Origin: Hyphomicrobium_A sp963776675
Lineage (GTDB): Bacteria > Pseudomonadota > Alphaproteobacteria > Rhizobiales > Hyphomicrobiaceae
Assembly (NCBI GenBank): GCA_963776675.1
Contig: CAVZNR010000034.1
Location: forward strand, 11,216 to 75,215
DNA: 64,000 bases
Direction of reading: 5' to 3'
Positions 25,362-34,513 of this stretch are shown here, in pieces. Position 1 is the stretch's first letter, and every line of letters begins with the position of its first letter. The translations under genes were made by a program, and so were the position numbers. The notes under the pieces are model-generated. The model had not been told where the DNA came from. It searched no databases and worked only from the letters and a program-made list of their open reading frames with translations.

Positions 25362-28342
25362 GCAGCCGTTCTCCCTTCGGGTCGATAAATACAGGATCGA
25401 CGACGCGGCAGGCGACATCGGATCCGCGCAATAGATCGACGACACGGATCGTTTCGCCAATGCGCGCCCGGCCGCGGCGCAGGAACGCGAGCGCGATGTC
25501 GTGTCCCAGTGTGGGGGAATGCGCCACCGAGGACACGTGCCCCTCGTCGTGGGCGGCGGTCGTGGGACGTCCCGGAGCTACGAGGTGCGCACCCGCCAGC
25601 AGCTTGCCGGCCGGGTCGATGGGGACGAGCCCCACCAGGACCGCCCGATCTTCACCAGTGAGCGCCGGCCGCATGGCCATCACGCGCCCCACCCAATCCT
25701 TGCTGCGACCGGCGAGCTTGCCCAGGCCGAGGTCGCCCAATGTCGTGCGCCCGTCGATCTCGGGGCCGCTGGCATGCCCCTTTTCGATGCGCAGCACGTT
25801 GAGCGCTTCGGTGCCGTAAGGCGTAATGCCAAGGTCGGCGGCACGTTCCATCAGCAGCCGGATGAGCGCGTCCCCGAGCTCGGCTGCGATGGCTATCTCG
25901 TAGGCCAGCTCACCCGAGAACGAGACGCGGAACAGTCGGCAGGGCGCGCCATCGACCGCAACTTCCACATAGCCCATGTAGGGCAGTGCCTCGTTCGAGA
26001 TGTCGCCGGGGTGGTCGACCACCATCTCCAGGGCCTCGCGTGCGCGCGGACCGGCCACGGCCAGCTGACACCACTGCTCCGTCACCGGGACGATCGAGAC
26101 GTCGAGCTGAGGCCACAGCACCTTGAGGCAGAAATCGAGATGCTCGAGCACCTTTCCAGCGTTGGCGGTCGTCGTCGTGGTGACGAAGTGCTGGGGCCCG
26201 ATGCGGGCCACCGTTCCGTCGTCCATGGCGAAGCCGTCCTCGCGCAGCATGATGCCGTAGCGCACCTTGCCGACCGCGAGCGTCGACAGCGTGTTCGCGT
26301 AGACCCGATCCAGGAAAGCCGCGGCATCGGGGCCGGCCACGTCGATCTTACCCAGCGTCGAGACATCGCAGACACCGACGCCCGTGCGCACCGTGCGCGC
26401 CTCGCGCGCCACGCTTTCCTGCCAGCTCGTCTCGCCGGGGTGACGGTAGTACTGCGCCCTGAGCCAGAGCCCGGCCTCGGCGAACACGGCGCCGTTCTGT
26501 AGCGCCCAGTCGTGCGTCGGCGACAAACGCGTTGGACGAAAATCCTTGCCGCGGCTGTGACCGGCAAAAGCGCCGAAGCTCACCGGCGTGTACGGCGGCC
26601 GGAAGACCGTGGTCCCGACCTCCGGGATCGAACGCCCCGTCAGCTCCGCCATGACGGCGAGCGCGGTGACGTTCGCGGTCTTGCCCTGATCGGTCGCCAT
26701 CCCGAGCGTGGTGTAGCGCTTCAAGTGCTCAACCGCGGCATAGCCCTCGCGATGGGCCAGCGCGATATCGGACACGGTCACGTCGTTCTGGAAATCGACG
26801 AACGTCTTGCCTTTGCCGCTTTTCACGTGCCAGAGCGGGGTCGGCGCCGAATGCAGGCTCGCCCATCTACGAGTGGGAGCGGCCGCAGCCGCAACGGAGA
26901 ACCCGGCCTCATTGCGCGGCCTCGGCACCCAGTCTGGCACCGTCGGCGAGCGCCTCTTGAAGCGAAAAGTGGCCCGGCCGCAGCGCCGCCAGCAGACATG
27001 CCGGGGGGCGTGCCACCCGGAACAAAGGCTTTGATGTCGTCGCTCCACACCGGCCTGGCGCCGAGGTGACACGTCAGATTGAGCGCGGGGTTCCAGCCAT
27101 TCGAGACGGCAACGAGATCGCAGTCGATGGTGGCGCGATCACCCTTCCTATCGAGGACTTCCACAGCTTCGACGTGGCGCCCGCCGAGCACGCGCGTCAC
27201 GATGCTTGCCCGCAGAACCGCGCGCGGCGGGTTGCTCGGCAAGGGCGGCGTTTCCTCGCGCGGATCTACGACGGCCGCAACGTCTACGCCGGCCCTCATC
27301 AAAGCGTCCACCGTGCGCCAGCCGTCGTCGCAGGCTGTAAAGACGACGGCGCGCCGTCCCGGCGCCACGCCGAAACGCGAAACATAGGTACGAACGGCGC
27401 CGGCCAGCATCACGCCGGGACGATCGTTGTTGCCGAATGCCAGCGGTCGCTCGATCGCGCCCGCGGCGAGCACCGCCCGCTTGGCCACGATCCGCCAGCC
27501 GCGCTGGCGCGGCTCGAACGGCGGCGGCGCCGGCAGGTGGTCGTTGACGCGCTCCACGGCACCGTAGATCCCATGGTCGTAGACGCCAAAAACGGTCGTG
27601 CGGGGCATGAGGCGAACATTGTCGAGCGCGGCCAGCTCATCGATGGCGTCCTGCGCCCACGCGGCAGCAGACTTGCCGTCGATGATGTCGTCTTCCGCCA
27701 GCAACCGGCCACCGAGCCGGAAATCCTCATCTGCAAGGATGACACGTGCGCCCGCGCGCCCCGCCGTCAGCGCCGCCATCAGGCCCGTCGCGCCCGCGCC
27801 GACGACGAGCACGTCGCAATGGACGAAGGCCTTTTCGTAGGCGTCGGGATCGGGAAGCCTTGATGCGCGTCCAAGCCCCGCGGCCCGCCGGATCACCGGC
27901 TCGTAGAGCCATTCCCAGAAGGCCGACGGCCACATGAAAGTCTTGTAGTAGAAGCCAGCGCCGAACATCGGCGCGAAGAGCTGGTTGACCGCGAGCACGT
28001 CGAAGCCGAGCGACGGCCAGCGGTTCTGGCTCTTGGCGACGAGCCCGTCGTAAAGCTCGGCGATGGTTGCTCGCGTATTCGGCTCCAGGCGGGCGCCCGA
28101 GCGCAATTCGACGAGCGCGTTGGGCTCCTCCGAGCCCGCCGTCAGAATTCCCCGCGGCCGGTGATATTTGAACGACCGTCCGACGAGCCTCACGCCGTTT
28201 GCCAGCAGCGCAGAGGCGAGCGTGTCCCCGGGGTGCCCCACATAAGGGGCGCCGTCGAACGAAAAATTCACCGTGCGCGTGCGGTCGATGAGACCGCCGC
28301 CGCCGAGCCGCCCGGACTGTGAGACGCAGTGCTTGCCGGCAT
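25354..28342 (-). pseudogene. mgdC: N-methylglutamate dehydrogenase subunit C (sarcosine oxidase alpha-like), frameshifted
   Basis: This large subunit (about 990 codons) has an N-terminal SoxA segment (GVRLVGRSFKYHRPRGILTA), a dinucleotide-binding fold (DVLVVGAGATGLMAAL) and a C-terminal aminomethyltransferase-like half that passes the C1 unit to tetrahydrofolate (LPYMGYVEVAVDG, SFSGELAYEIA). Frame 1 runs to GGAAAG near 26972; the true continuation (HFSLQEALADGARLGAEAA) lies one frame over and again shifts near 26911 to EAGFSVAAAA. An extra C and an extra T explain both. The ATG at 28342, overlapping the mgdB stop, is also out of frame with SQSGRLGGGG, so a third lesion near 28320 is probable. 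Sequence error is likely because the other pathway genes are intact. Confidence 0.88.
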
Positions 28343-28608
28343 CACTCAGTTTCCAAGGACGCAGCGAAGGCAACGTGCGCGATGGCGTGCGTGCGCGTGT
28401 CGCGCTCGACAACGAGCCACGAGCGGCAGCCTGCGCGGTGATACCAAAGCTCCAAAAGCGGTCCGGCGGGATTGTCGCGAACGTAGACGTAATCGGAGAA
28501 AGCGGCCTCCGCGTCGGGCGCGTCCGCATCGGGTCGGCGCACGTGAGCCCCACGGTAGGTAAACTCCTGGGCGTCACGCTCGCCGCAATAGGGGCACTTG
28601 ATGCGCAT
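28342..28608 (-). CDS. mgdB: N-methylglutamate dehydrogenase subunit B (sarcosine oxidase delta-like)
   Basis: The protein has 88 residues. It has the small zinc-binding delta-subunit pattern: MRIKCPYCGERDAQEFTYRG, then DYVYVRDNPAGPLLELWYHR, AGCRSWLVVERDT and a His-containing tail. The Cys pairs would bind zinc. The start at 28608 lies seven bases after the mgdA stop. The stop overlaps the mgdC ATG (TGATG). Confidence 0.92.
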   Translation of the reverse strand: MRIKCPYCGERDAQEFTYRGAHVRRPDADAPDAEAAFSDYVYVRDNPAGPLLELWYHRAGCRSWLVVERDTRTHAIAHVAFAASLETE

Positions 28609-28615
28609 TGCGTCC

Positions 28616-29866
28616 TCAGTGCAGGTTGGGCTGGGCGCCGGCGCCCTTTTCATCGATCACATCGCCGCGGGCGTAGCGGCCGAGCCGGTAGGCAGCCGCC
28701 ACGGGGTGGGGCTCGTCCTTGGCGATGAGATGGGCAAAGCACCAGCCCGCGGCAGGTGTCGCTTTGAAGCCGCCGTAGTTCCAAGCGCCGTTGAGATAAA
28801 GCCGGTCCACCGGCGTCTTGTCGATGATGGGTGAGCCGTCCATCGACATGTCGACGAGGCCGCCCCAGTTGCGCAGGACGCGCAGGCGAGCGAGGTTGGG
28901 AAAGAGCGCGAGCGCACCCTCCACCACATCCTCGACCACCGGCAGATTTCCCCGCTGGGCATACGAGTTGTAGCCGTCGATGTCGCCGCCGAACACGAGC
29001 CCACCCTTGTCGGACTGGCTGACGTAAAAGTGGCCGGCACCAAAGGTGACAACGTTGTCGACTAAGGGTTTCAGCCCCTCGCTGACGAAGGCCTGCATGA
29101 CGTGGCTCTCGATGGGCAGCCGCAGGCCCGCCATGGCAGCGACGCGTGACGTGTTACCGGCACACGAGAGCGCCAGCTTGTCGGCGCCAATGAAGCCGCG
29201 CGTGGTCTCGACGCCCTCCGCCCGGCCGTCGGCAACGCGGATGCCGACCACCTCACAGTTTTCGATGATGTCGACTCCGAGCGTGTCGGCGCCGCGCGCA
29301 TAGCCCCAGGCGACCGCATCGTGTCTCGCGGTGCCGCCGCGCGGCTGCAGCAGCCCGCCCAGGATCGGGAAACGCGGGTTCTCGAAATCCGCAAACGGAA
29401 TCATAGCGCGTACCTGCTCGCGATCGAGCAGCTCGGCATCGACGCCGTGCATACGCATGGCGTTTCCGCGCCGCGCATAGGCATTGCGCTGCGCATCCGA
29501 ATGGAAGACGTTGAGCACCCCGCGCTGGCTTACCATCACGTTGTAGTTCAGCTCGCGCTCCAGCCCTTCCCACAGCTTCATCGACCATTCGTAGAACGGG
29601 ATGTTGCCAGGCAGCAGGTAGTTGGAGCGGATGATGGTGGTGTTGCGCCCCACATTGCCACCCCCGAGGTAGCCCTTCTCCACGACGGCAACGTTGCGAA
29701 TGCCATGCTCTTTGGCGAGGTAGTACGCCGTCGCCAGACCGTGCCCGCCGGCGCCGACGATCACAACGTCATAGTGGGGCTTGGGCTCGGCACGCCGCCA
29801 GGCGGGCGTCCATCCGCGGTTCCCGCGCAAGGCCTGCTCGACGAGACTGAAAATAGAATAGTGCAC
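28616..29866 (-). CDS. mgdA: N-methylglutamate dehydrogenase subunit A (sarcosine oxidase beta-like)
   Basis: The protein has 416 residues, the catalytic flavin subunit of the SoxB family. The FAD-binding start is VVIVGAGGHGLATAYYL (about 35-51), followed by NVGRNTTIIRSNYLL and a C-terminal DGSPIIDKTPVDRLYLNGAW and GFKATPAAGWCFA. With MgdBCD it oxidises N-methylglutamate, giving glutamate and a C1 unit. It could also be read as sarcosine oxidase, but mgsABC and gmaS next door make the methylamine assignment much stronger. It is preceded by two palindromes rather than an obvious promoter. Confidence 0.92.
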   Translation of the reverse strand: MHYSIFSLVEQALRGNRGWTPAWRRAEPKPHYDVVIVGAGGHGLATAYYLAKEHGIRNVAVVEKGYLGGGNVGRNTTIIRSNYLLPGNIPFYEWSMKLWEGLERELNYNVMVSQRGVLNVFHSDAQRNAYARRGNAMRMHGVDAELLDREQVRAMIPFADFENPRFPILGGLLQPRGGTARHDAVAWGYARGADTLGVDIIENCEVVGIRVADGRAEGVETTRGFIGADKLALSCAGNTSRVAAMAGLRLPIESHVMQAFVSEGLKPLVDNVVTFGAGHFYVSQSDKGGLVFGGDIDGYNSYAQRGNLPVVEDVVEGALALFPNLARLRVLRNWGGLVDMSMDGSPIIDKTPVDRLYLNGAWNYGGFKATPAAGWCFAHLIAKDEPHPVAAAYRLGRYARGDVIDEKGAGAQPNLH

Positions 29867-29898
29867 GGGACTTTGAGCCTTGTGGAGCCGAGTGCGCG

Positions 29899-29973
29899 CT
29901 AGTGTCCCGATCGCGAAGTTCGTCAGACTTAGCGGCTGGCGTTGAACGAACTTCGCGATCGAAAGGGCACTAG
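29899..29973. repeat. Palindromic element 1 between gmaS and mgdA
   Basis: The left arm at 29899-29923 begins CTAGTG and contains CGATCGCGAAGTTCGT. The right arm at 29946-29973 is its inverse, beginning ACGAACTTCGCGATCG and ending CACTAG. Sixteen inner bases and the outer CTAGTG match exactly, separated by a small asymmetric bulge. The loop is 22 bases. The size fits REP-like or processing and termination hairpins. Confidence 0.8.
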
Positions 29974-29988
29974 CTAACCTATGATTCT

Positions 29989-30065
29989 CTAGTGCGATTC
30001 AGATCGATACATTCGCTTGAGAGCCATGCCGCGAACACGGGCGAATGTCTCGATCATCGCACTAG
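29989..30065. repeat. Palindromic element 2, directly after the gmaS stop
   Basis: The left arm at 29989-30016 begins CTAGTGCGAT and ends ACATTCGC. The right arm at 30041-30065 begins GCGAATGT and ends ATCGCACTAG. It has the same CTAGTG ends as element 1 but a different core. It abuts the gmaS stop codon (30066-30068). The two elements are 15 bp apart and fill most of the gap between gmaS and mgdA. Confidence 0.8.
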
Positions 30066-31370
30066 CTAGCAGTCGAGCGTGGTCCGGCGCTCCCACTCGG
30101 TCAGGTGACCGGCGTAGTCGTTCCAGTCGAGGGTTTTGAGCTTGGTGTACGCGGAGACGAACGGCTGGCCGAGGCCAGCGGTCAGGACGCTCGAGCCCTG
30201 CAGCGCGCGCAGCGCGTCGAGCAGGTTGAGCGGCAGACGCTTGGCATCCTTCACGGTGTGCCCTTCCGCGTACATGTCGATGTCGAGGCGCGGCCCCGGA
30301 TCGCGCTTGTTCTCTATGCCGTCCAGGCCGGCGACCAGCAAAACGGCCGGAAGCAGATACGGGTTCGTGGCGCCGTCCGCGAGACGCACCTCGAAGCGGC
30401 CCGGATCGGGAATGCGGATCATGTGCGTGCGGTTGTTGCCGGCATACGTGACGGTGTTGGGCGACCACGTGGCACCCGACATCGTGCGCGGCGCGTTGAT
30501 GCGCTTGTACGAGTTCACCGTTGGGTTGGTGATGGCGGCGAGAGATTCCGCTGAATGCAGGATGCCGCCGAGAAAGTTGTAGCCGAGCTGCGAGACGCCG
30601 AGCGGCCCGTTACTGTCGTCGAACAGGTTCTGGCCCGAAGAGGTCGACCACAGGGAAACGTGGGCGTGGCAGCCGTTGCCGGTCAGATTGGAGAACGGCT
30701 TGGGCATGAAGGTTGCCCGCAGGCCATGCTTCTCGGCGATGGACTTGACCATGTACTTGAAGAACGCGTGCCGGTCGGCGGTCTTCAACGCCGAGTCGTA
30801 GTTCCAGTTCATCTCGAACTGGCCGTTGGCATCCTCGTGATCGTTCTGATACGGGCCCCAGCCGAGCTCCAGCATGCAGTCGCAGATCTCGGTGACGACC
30901 TCGTAACGGCGCATCAGAGCCTGTTGGTCGTAGCAGGGCTTGGCCTGATGGTCGCCGGGATCGGAAATGGCGCTGCCGTCGGGCGTGATCAGGAAATACT
31001 CGCATTCGACGCCGGTCTTGAGCTCGTAGCCTTTCTCGGCGGCCCTTGCGAGCACCGACTTCAGGACGTTGCGGGGCGCCTGCTCCACGGGCTTGCCGTT
31101 CATGTAGGGGTCGGCCGCGAGCCAGCCCACCTCCTTGCGCCACGGCAATTGAATGAGGCTGTCGGCATCGGGCATGCCGAACATGTCAGGGTCGGCGGGT
31201 GTCATGTCGAGCCAGCTGGCGAAACCCGCAAAACCTGCGCCCGACTTGGCCATGTCATTGATGGCGGCTGCCGGCACGAGCTTGGCGCGCATCGTCCCGA
31301 ACAGGTCGACGAATGAGATGAGGAAGTACTTGATCCCGCGCTCGGCGGCGACCTTCGCCAAGTCCGTCAT
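30066..31370 (-). CDS. gmaS: Gamma-glutamylmethylamide synthetase
   Basis: The protein has 434 residues of the glutamine synthetase superfamily: YFLISFVDLFGTMRAKLVP at the N-terminus, GVECEYFLITPDG and QNDHEDANGQFEMNWNY in the active site, and NGCHAHVSLW and RIPDPGRFEVRLADG in the ATP/glutamate region. It is shorter than standard GlnA and matches the GMAS branch, which ligates methylamine to glutamate using ATP. Glutamine synthetase III-like is the only alternative, and the location between mgsC and mgdA argues against it. The ATG at 31370 (MTDLAKVAAERG) is the family start. Confidence 0.93.
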   Translation of the reverse strand: MTDLAKVAAERGIKYFLISFVDLFGTMRAKLVPAAAINDMAKSGAGFAGFASWLDMTPADPDMFGMPDADSLIQLPWRKEVGWLAADPYMNGKPVEQAPRNVLKSVLARAAEKGYELKTGVECEYFLITPDGSAISDPGDHQAKPCYDQQALMRRYEVVTEICDCMLELGWGPYQNDHEDANGQFEMNWNYDSALKTADRHAFFKYMVKSIAEKHGLRATFMPKPFSNLTGNGCHAHVSLWSTSSGQNLFDDSNGPLGVSQLGYNFLGGILHSAESLAAITNPTVNSYKRINAPRTMSGATWSPNTVTYAGNNRTHMIRIPDPGRFEVRLADGATNPYLLPAVLLVAGLDGIENKRDPGPRLDIDMYAEGHTVKDAKRLPLNLLDALRALQGSSVLTAGLGQPFVSAYTKLKTLDWNDYAGHLTEWERRTTLDC

Positions 31371-31452
31371 ATCCGTTCTCGCTCCCTCATTACGCGGCCC
31401 CAAGGGCGCAATCTTTCGAGTGCCCCGAAGGGAAAACCACTTTCTAGGGGTT

Positions 31453-32832
31453 TTAACCGCCATTCTTCCCAGGAATCCAGCCCGTGCCCGCAAGCGGCAC
31501 CCGTGCCATGGCGGCCGCCTCAACCGTGAGGGCGACAAGGTCCTCCGGCTCCAAGTTGTGCACGTGGCTCTTGCCGCACGCACGCGCGATCGTCTGCGTC
31601 TCGAGCGTCAGCACGGAAAGATAGTTCGCCAGTCGGCGTCCCGCCTTGATGGGATCGAGGCGCGCAGCCAGCTCGGGATCCTGCGTTGTGATGCCGGCGG
31701 GATCGCGCCCCTCGTGCCAATCGTCGTAGCAGCCGGGCTTGGTCCCGAGCTTGGCGTACTCCTCCTCGAGCTGAGGAGCGTTGTCGCCCAGCGCAATCAG
31801 CGCCGCCGTGCCGATGGAGACGGCGTCGGCTCCCAGCGCCAAGGCCTTGGCCACGTCGGCGCCGTTGCGGATGCCGCCCGAGACGACGAGTTGCACCTTA
31901 CGGTGCATGCCGAGCTCCTGCAGCGCCTGCACCGCCGGCGGGATCGCCGCAATGATGGGGATGCCGATGTGCTCGATGAAAACCTCTTGCGTCGCGGCGG
32001 TGCCGCCCTGCATGCCGTCCAGCACCACCACGTCGGCGCCGGACTTCACCGCCAGCGCGATGTCGTAGTAGGGGCGCGCCGCGCCGACCTTCACGTAAAT
32101 CGGCACCTTCCAGTCGGTGATCTCGCGCAATTCCCCGATCTTGATCTCGAGGTCGTCCGGCCCCGTCCAGTCGGGATGGCGGCAGGCCGAGCGCTGGTCG
32201 ATGCCCTCGGGCAGCGTCCGCATGTGCGCCACGCGCTCGGAGATCTTCTGCCCGAGCAGCATACCGCCGCCGCCCGGCTTGGCGCCCTGGCCGATGACGA
32301 TCTCGATGGCGTCGGCCTTGCGCAGATGATCGGGGTTCATGCCGTAGCGAGACGGCAGGATCTGATAGACGAGCAGCTTCGAGTGGCCGCGCTCCTCTTC
32401 CGTCATGCCGCCGTCACCGGTCGTGGTCGAGGTGCCGGCCTGCGTCGCGCCGCGGCCCAGCGCCTCTTTGGCCGGCCCCGACAGAGAGCCGAAGCTCATG
32501 CCGGCAATGGTGATGGGGATCTTGAGAGTGATCGGATTCTTGGCGAAGCGGTTGCCGAGTGTGACGGACGTATCGCACTTCTCCCGGTAGCCTTCGAGCG
32601 GGTAGCGGCTCATGGAGGCGCCGAGGAACAAGAGGTCGTCGAAGTGCGGAACCTTGCGCTTCGCGCCACCGCCGCGGATGTCGTAGATGCCCGTCGCAGC
32701 CGCGCGTTGTATCTCGGCGATTGCGTGCTCGTCGAAGGTCGACGAGGCGCGTGGCGGCGTATGCACCCAGCGGTCGCCGCTCTTCTGCGGTGCCCCGCGG
32801 GCTTTCTGACTCTGGCGGTCCTCCCCACTCAT
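31453..32832 (-). CDS. mgsC: N-methylglutamate synthase subunit C (FMN/Fe-S glutamate synthase-like)
   Basis: The protein has 459 residues, homologous to the FMN-binding central domain of glutamate synthase. It shows ITIAGMSFGSLSGPAKEALG, GDGGMTEEERGHSKLLVYQI, GQGAKPGGGGMLLGQKIS and VVSGGIRNGADVAKALALGA. Conserved Cys near the C-terminus (GTKPGCYDDW, ARACGKSHVHN) may bind an iron-sulfur cluster. It forms N-methylglutamate with MgsA and MgsB. The start overlaps the mgsB stop by four bases. gmaS follows after 82 bp. Confidence 0.92.
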   Translation of the reverse strand: MSGEDRQSQKARGAPQKSGDRWVHTPPRASSTFDEHAIAEIQRAAATGIYDIRGGGAKRKVPHFDDLLFLGASMSRYPLEGYREKCDTSVTLGNRFAKNPITLKIPITIAGMSFGSLSGPAKEALGRGATQAGTSTTTGDGGMTEEERGHSKLLVYQILPSRYGMNPDHLRKADAIEIVIGQGAKPGGGGMLLGQKISERVAHMRTLPEGIDQRSACRHPDWTGPDDLEIKIGELREITDWKVPIYVKVGAARPYYDIALAVKSGADVVVLDGMQGGTAATQEVFIEHIGIPIIAAIPPAVQALQELGMHRKVQLVVSGGIRNGADVAKALALGADAVSIGTAALIALGDNAPQLEEEYAKLGTKPGCYDDWHEGRDPAGITTQDPELAARLDPIKAGRRLANYLSVLTLETQTIARACGKSHVHNLEPEDLVALTVEAAAMARVPLAGTGWIPGKNGG

Positions 32833-33521
32833 CCGTAGGCCTCGAGGTTGTCGATTTTAAAATTATAGAGCCGCCGCGCCGACCCGTAGCGCTTGAACTC
32901 GCCGACGTCGATCTCGCCGCCCAACCCACCCGCGTCGAGAAGCGCGCGCAACTGCACCTTGTGCACATCCTGCAGCGCCTTCTCGATACAGTCGGCGCCG
33001 AGGCTCGTCACGCCTCCGCGCACGAACAGGCGCGCCTCGTAAATGGAATCGCCCAACGCCTCGCCGGTATTGCCCAGAACCACGAGCGTCCCCGCCTGAG
33101 CCATGAAGCCCGACATGTGGCCGACGTTGCCCTTGACGATGATATCGATGCCGCGATTGGAGATGCCGCAGCGCGCCGAAGCGTTACCGTCGATAACCAG
33201 AAGTCCGCCGCAGCCCGTCGCCCCGGCCGATTGCGAGGCGTCACCCTTCACATGCACGCGCCCTGACATCATGTTCTCGGCGACCCCGGTTCCAGCGCTG
33301 CCGTTGATGATGATCTCCGCCTCTTTATTCATGCCGGCGCAGTAGTAGCCGACATTGCCGTCAATCTCGATCGAGAGGGGCGCATCGACGCCAGCGGCAA
33401 CCGCGTGCCGCCCGCGCGTATTGATAATGCGCCAATTCTTTTCCTCGGGGCTCCCGGTCTGATCGTGGAGCATCTGATTGAGCTCGCGCAGCGGTGTGAC
33501 ATCGAGATCGACAAGCTTCAC
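32829..33521 (-). CDS. mgsB: N-methylglutamate synthase subunit B (GXGXG domain)
   Basis: The protein has 230 residues and corresponds to the C-terminal beta-helix (GXGXG) domain of the glutamate synthase large subunit: DGNVGYYCAGMNKEAEIIIN, GCGGLLVIDGNASARCGIS, GGVTSLGADCIEKAL. It is a structural partner in the three-subunit synthase. The GTG at 33521 overlaps the mgsA stop by four bases. The frame is open to 33908 within mgsA, but that stretch is a shadow. Confidence 0.92.
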   Translation of the reverse strand: MKLVDLDVTPLRELNQMLHDQTGSPEEKNWRIINTRGRHAVAAGVDAPLSIEIDGNVGYYCAGMNKEAEIIINGSAGTGVAENMMSGRVHVKGDASQSAGATGCGGLLVIDGNASARCGISNRGIDIIVKGNVGHMSGFMAQAGTLVVLGNTGEALGDSIYEARLFVRGGVTSLGADCIEKALQDVHKVQLRALLDAGGLGGEIDVGEFKRYGSARRLYNFKIDNLEAYG

Positions 33522-34420
33522 GCGGGCCGCTCCCAAAAATAGACAGTCGCCGGCTCGGGCTCCCAGACCTTGGCGTTCTCGATCCCCGGCAACGAGGCGA
33601 GCGCACGGTATTCGGAGCCGAAAGCGACGTAGTCGTCGGTCTCGGCCATAACGGCGGGCTTGCAGGCGATGGGATCGCGCAGGACCCCGAACCCGTTCTC
33701 GGTGCCGACGACGAACGTGTAGAAGCCGTCGAGATCCTTGAGCGACTGCTCCAGGGCCTCGGCGAGGCTTGCACCCTCCTGCATGCGCCAGGTCAGATAG
33801 CCCGCGGCAACCTCGGTATCGTTCTCGGTCTCGAAACGGATGCCGCTGTCGCTCATGGCGCGACGCAAGGAGTTGTGGTTGGACAGCGAGCCGTTGTGCA
33901 CGAGGCACTGGTCGCGGCCCGTGGAAAAGGGGTGAGCGCCGTTGGTCGTCACCGCGGACTCGGTCGCCATGCGCGTGTGCGCAATCCCGTGCGACCCGGC
34001 CATCTCCGACAGCTTGAAACCATCGGCAACCGCGTCCGGACGCCCGACCGCCTTGTAGAGTTCCATGCGCGTGCCGGAACCGACGATCTTTACGCCGCCG
34101 CTTTCCGCTTGGATCGCCGCCCGCGCCTTTTCTTCGAGTCCGGAAGGCAGCGTCAGAACTGCGTGGGTGCCATGGGGGGCGACCCCGATCGGCGCGCCGA
34201 GCGCTGAGGACATTCGTCCTGCAAGAGCGCCGAAATCATAGTTCGGGTCTTCCGCGCGCAAGGTCAGCTTGACGTGCGCAGCATCGCCCTTGCCGTAGAC
34301 GGCAAATCCCGCGCTGTCGGGACCACGCTCGCACATGGTCCCCAGCATGCCTGTCATCAGTGCACCGAGCTTCGGCTCGAGCGCTGGATTCTTGAGGAAA
34401 AGTCCGACTATTCCGCACAC
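33518..34420 (-). CDS. mgsA: N-methylglutamate synthase subunit A (class II glutamine amidotransferase)
   Basis: The protein has 300 residues with the Ntn-type amidotransferase domain. Cys2 (MCGIVGLF) becomes the N-terminal nucleophile. CERGPDSAG, GIAHTRMATESAVT, AHPFSTGRDQCLVHNGSLSN and ENDTEVAAGYLTWRM form the glutamine or glutamylmethylamide pocket. In this complex it is thought to release methylamine from gamma-glutamylmethylamide for transfer. It is the first gene of the operon. A sigma-70-like promoter lies 33 bp upstream. Confidence 0.93.
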   Translation of the reverse strand: MCGIVGLFLKNPALEPKLGALMTGMLGTMCERGPDSAGFAVYGKGDAAHVKLTLRAEDPNYDFGALAGRMSSALGAPIGVAPHGTHAVLTLPSGLEEKARAAIQAESGGVKIVGSGTRMELYKAVGRPDAVADGFKLSEMAGSHGIAHTRMATESAVTTNGAHPFSTGRDQCLVHNGSLSNHNSLRRAMSDSGIRFETENDTEVAAGYLTWRMQEGASLAEALEQSLKDLDGFYTFVVGTENGFGVLRDPIACKPAVMAETDDYVAFGSEYRALASLPGIENAKVWEPEPATVYFWERPA

Positions 34421-34452
34421 GTGCGCAATTCATCCCTGTTGAGACACGGTAA

Positions 34453-34480
34453 AGCATAGCGGAGCCGCTACGCCTGTCAA
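34453..34480 (-). promoter_or_regulatory. Sigma-70-type promoter of the mgs-gmaS-mgd operon
   Basis: On the minus strand TTGACA (34480-34475) and TATGCT (34458-34453) are separated by 16 bases. The -35 is a perfect match. The mgsA start at 34420 is 33 bases past the -10 hexamer. Confidence 0.7.
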
Positions 34481-34485
34481 CTGGG

Positions 34486-34502
34486 AGGAATATATATTTC
34501 CT
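34486..34502. promoter_or_regulatory. Candidate operator palindrome
   Basis: AGGAA (34486-34490), seven T/A bases, then TTCCT (34498-34502) form an inverted repeat just upstream of the mgsA -35 box. It lies between the XRE-cupin regulator gene and the operon it probably controls, so it is a natural binding site for that regulator. Confidence 0.5.
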
Positions 34503-34513
34503 TTGGGGAAAGT

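Noticed and set aside
25501..26502. Plus-strand open frame of 333 codons
   Set aside because: It is antisense to mgdC, has no ribosome site and has composition typical of a high-GC shadow.
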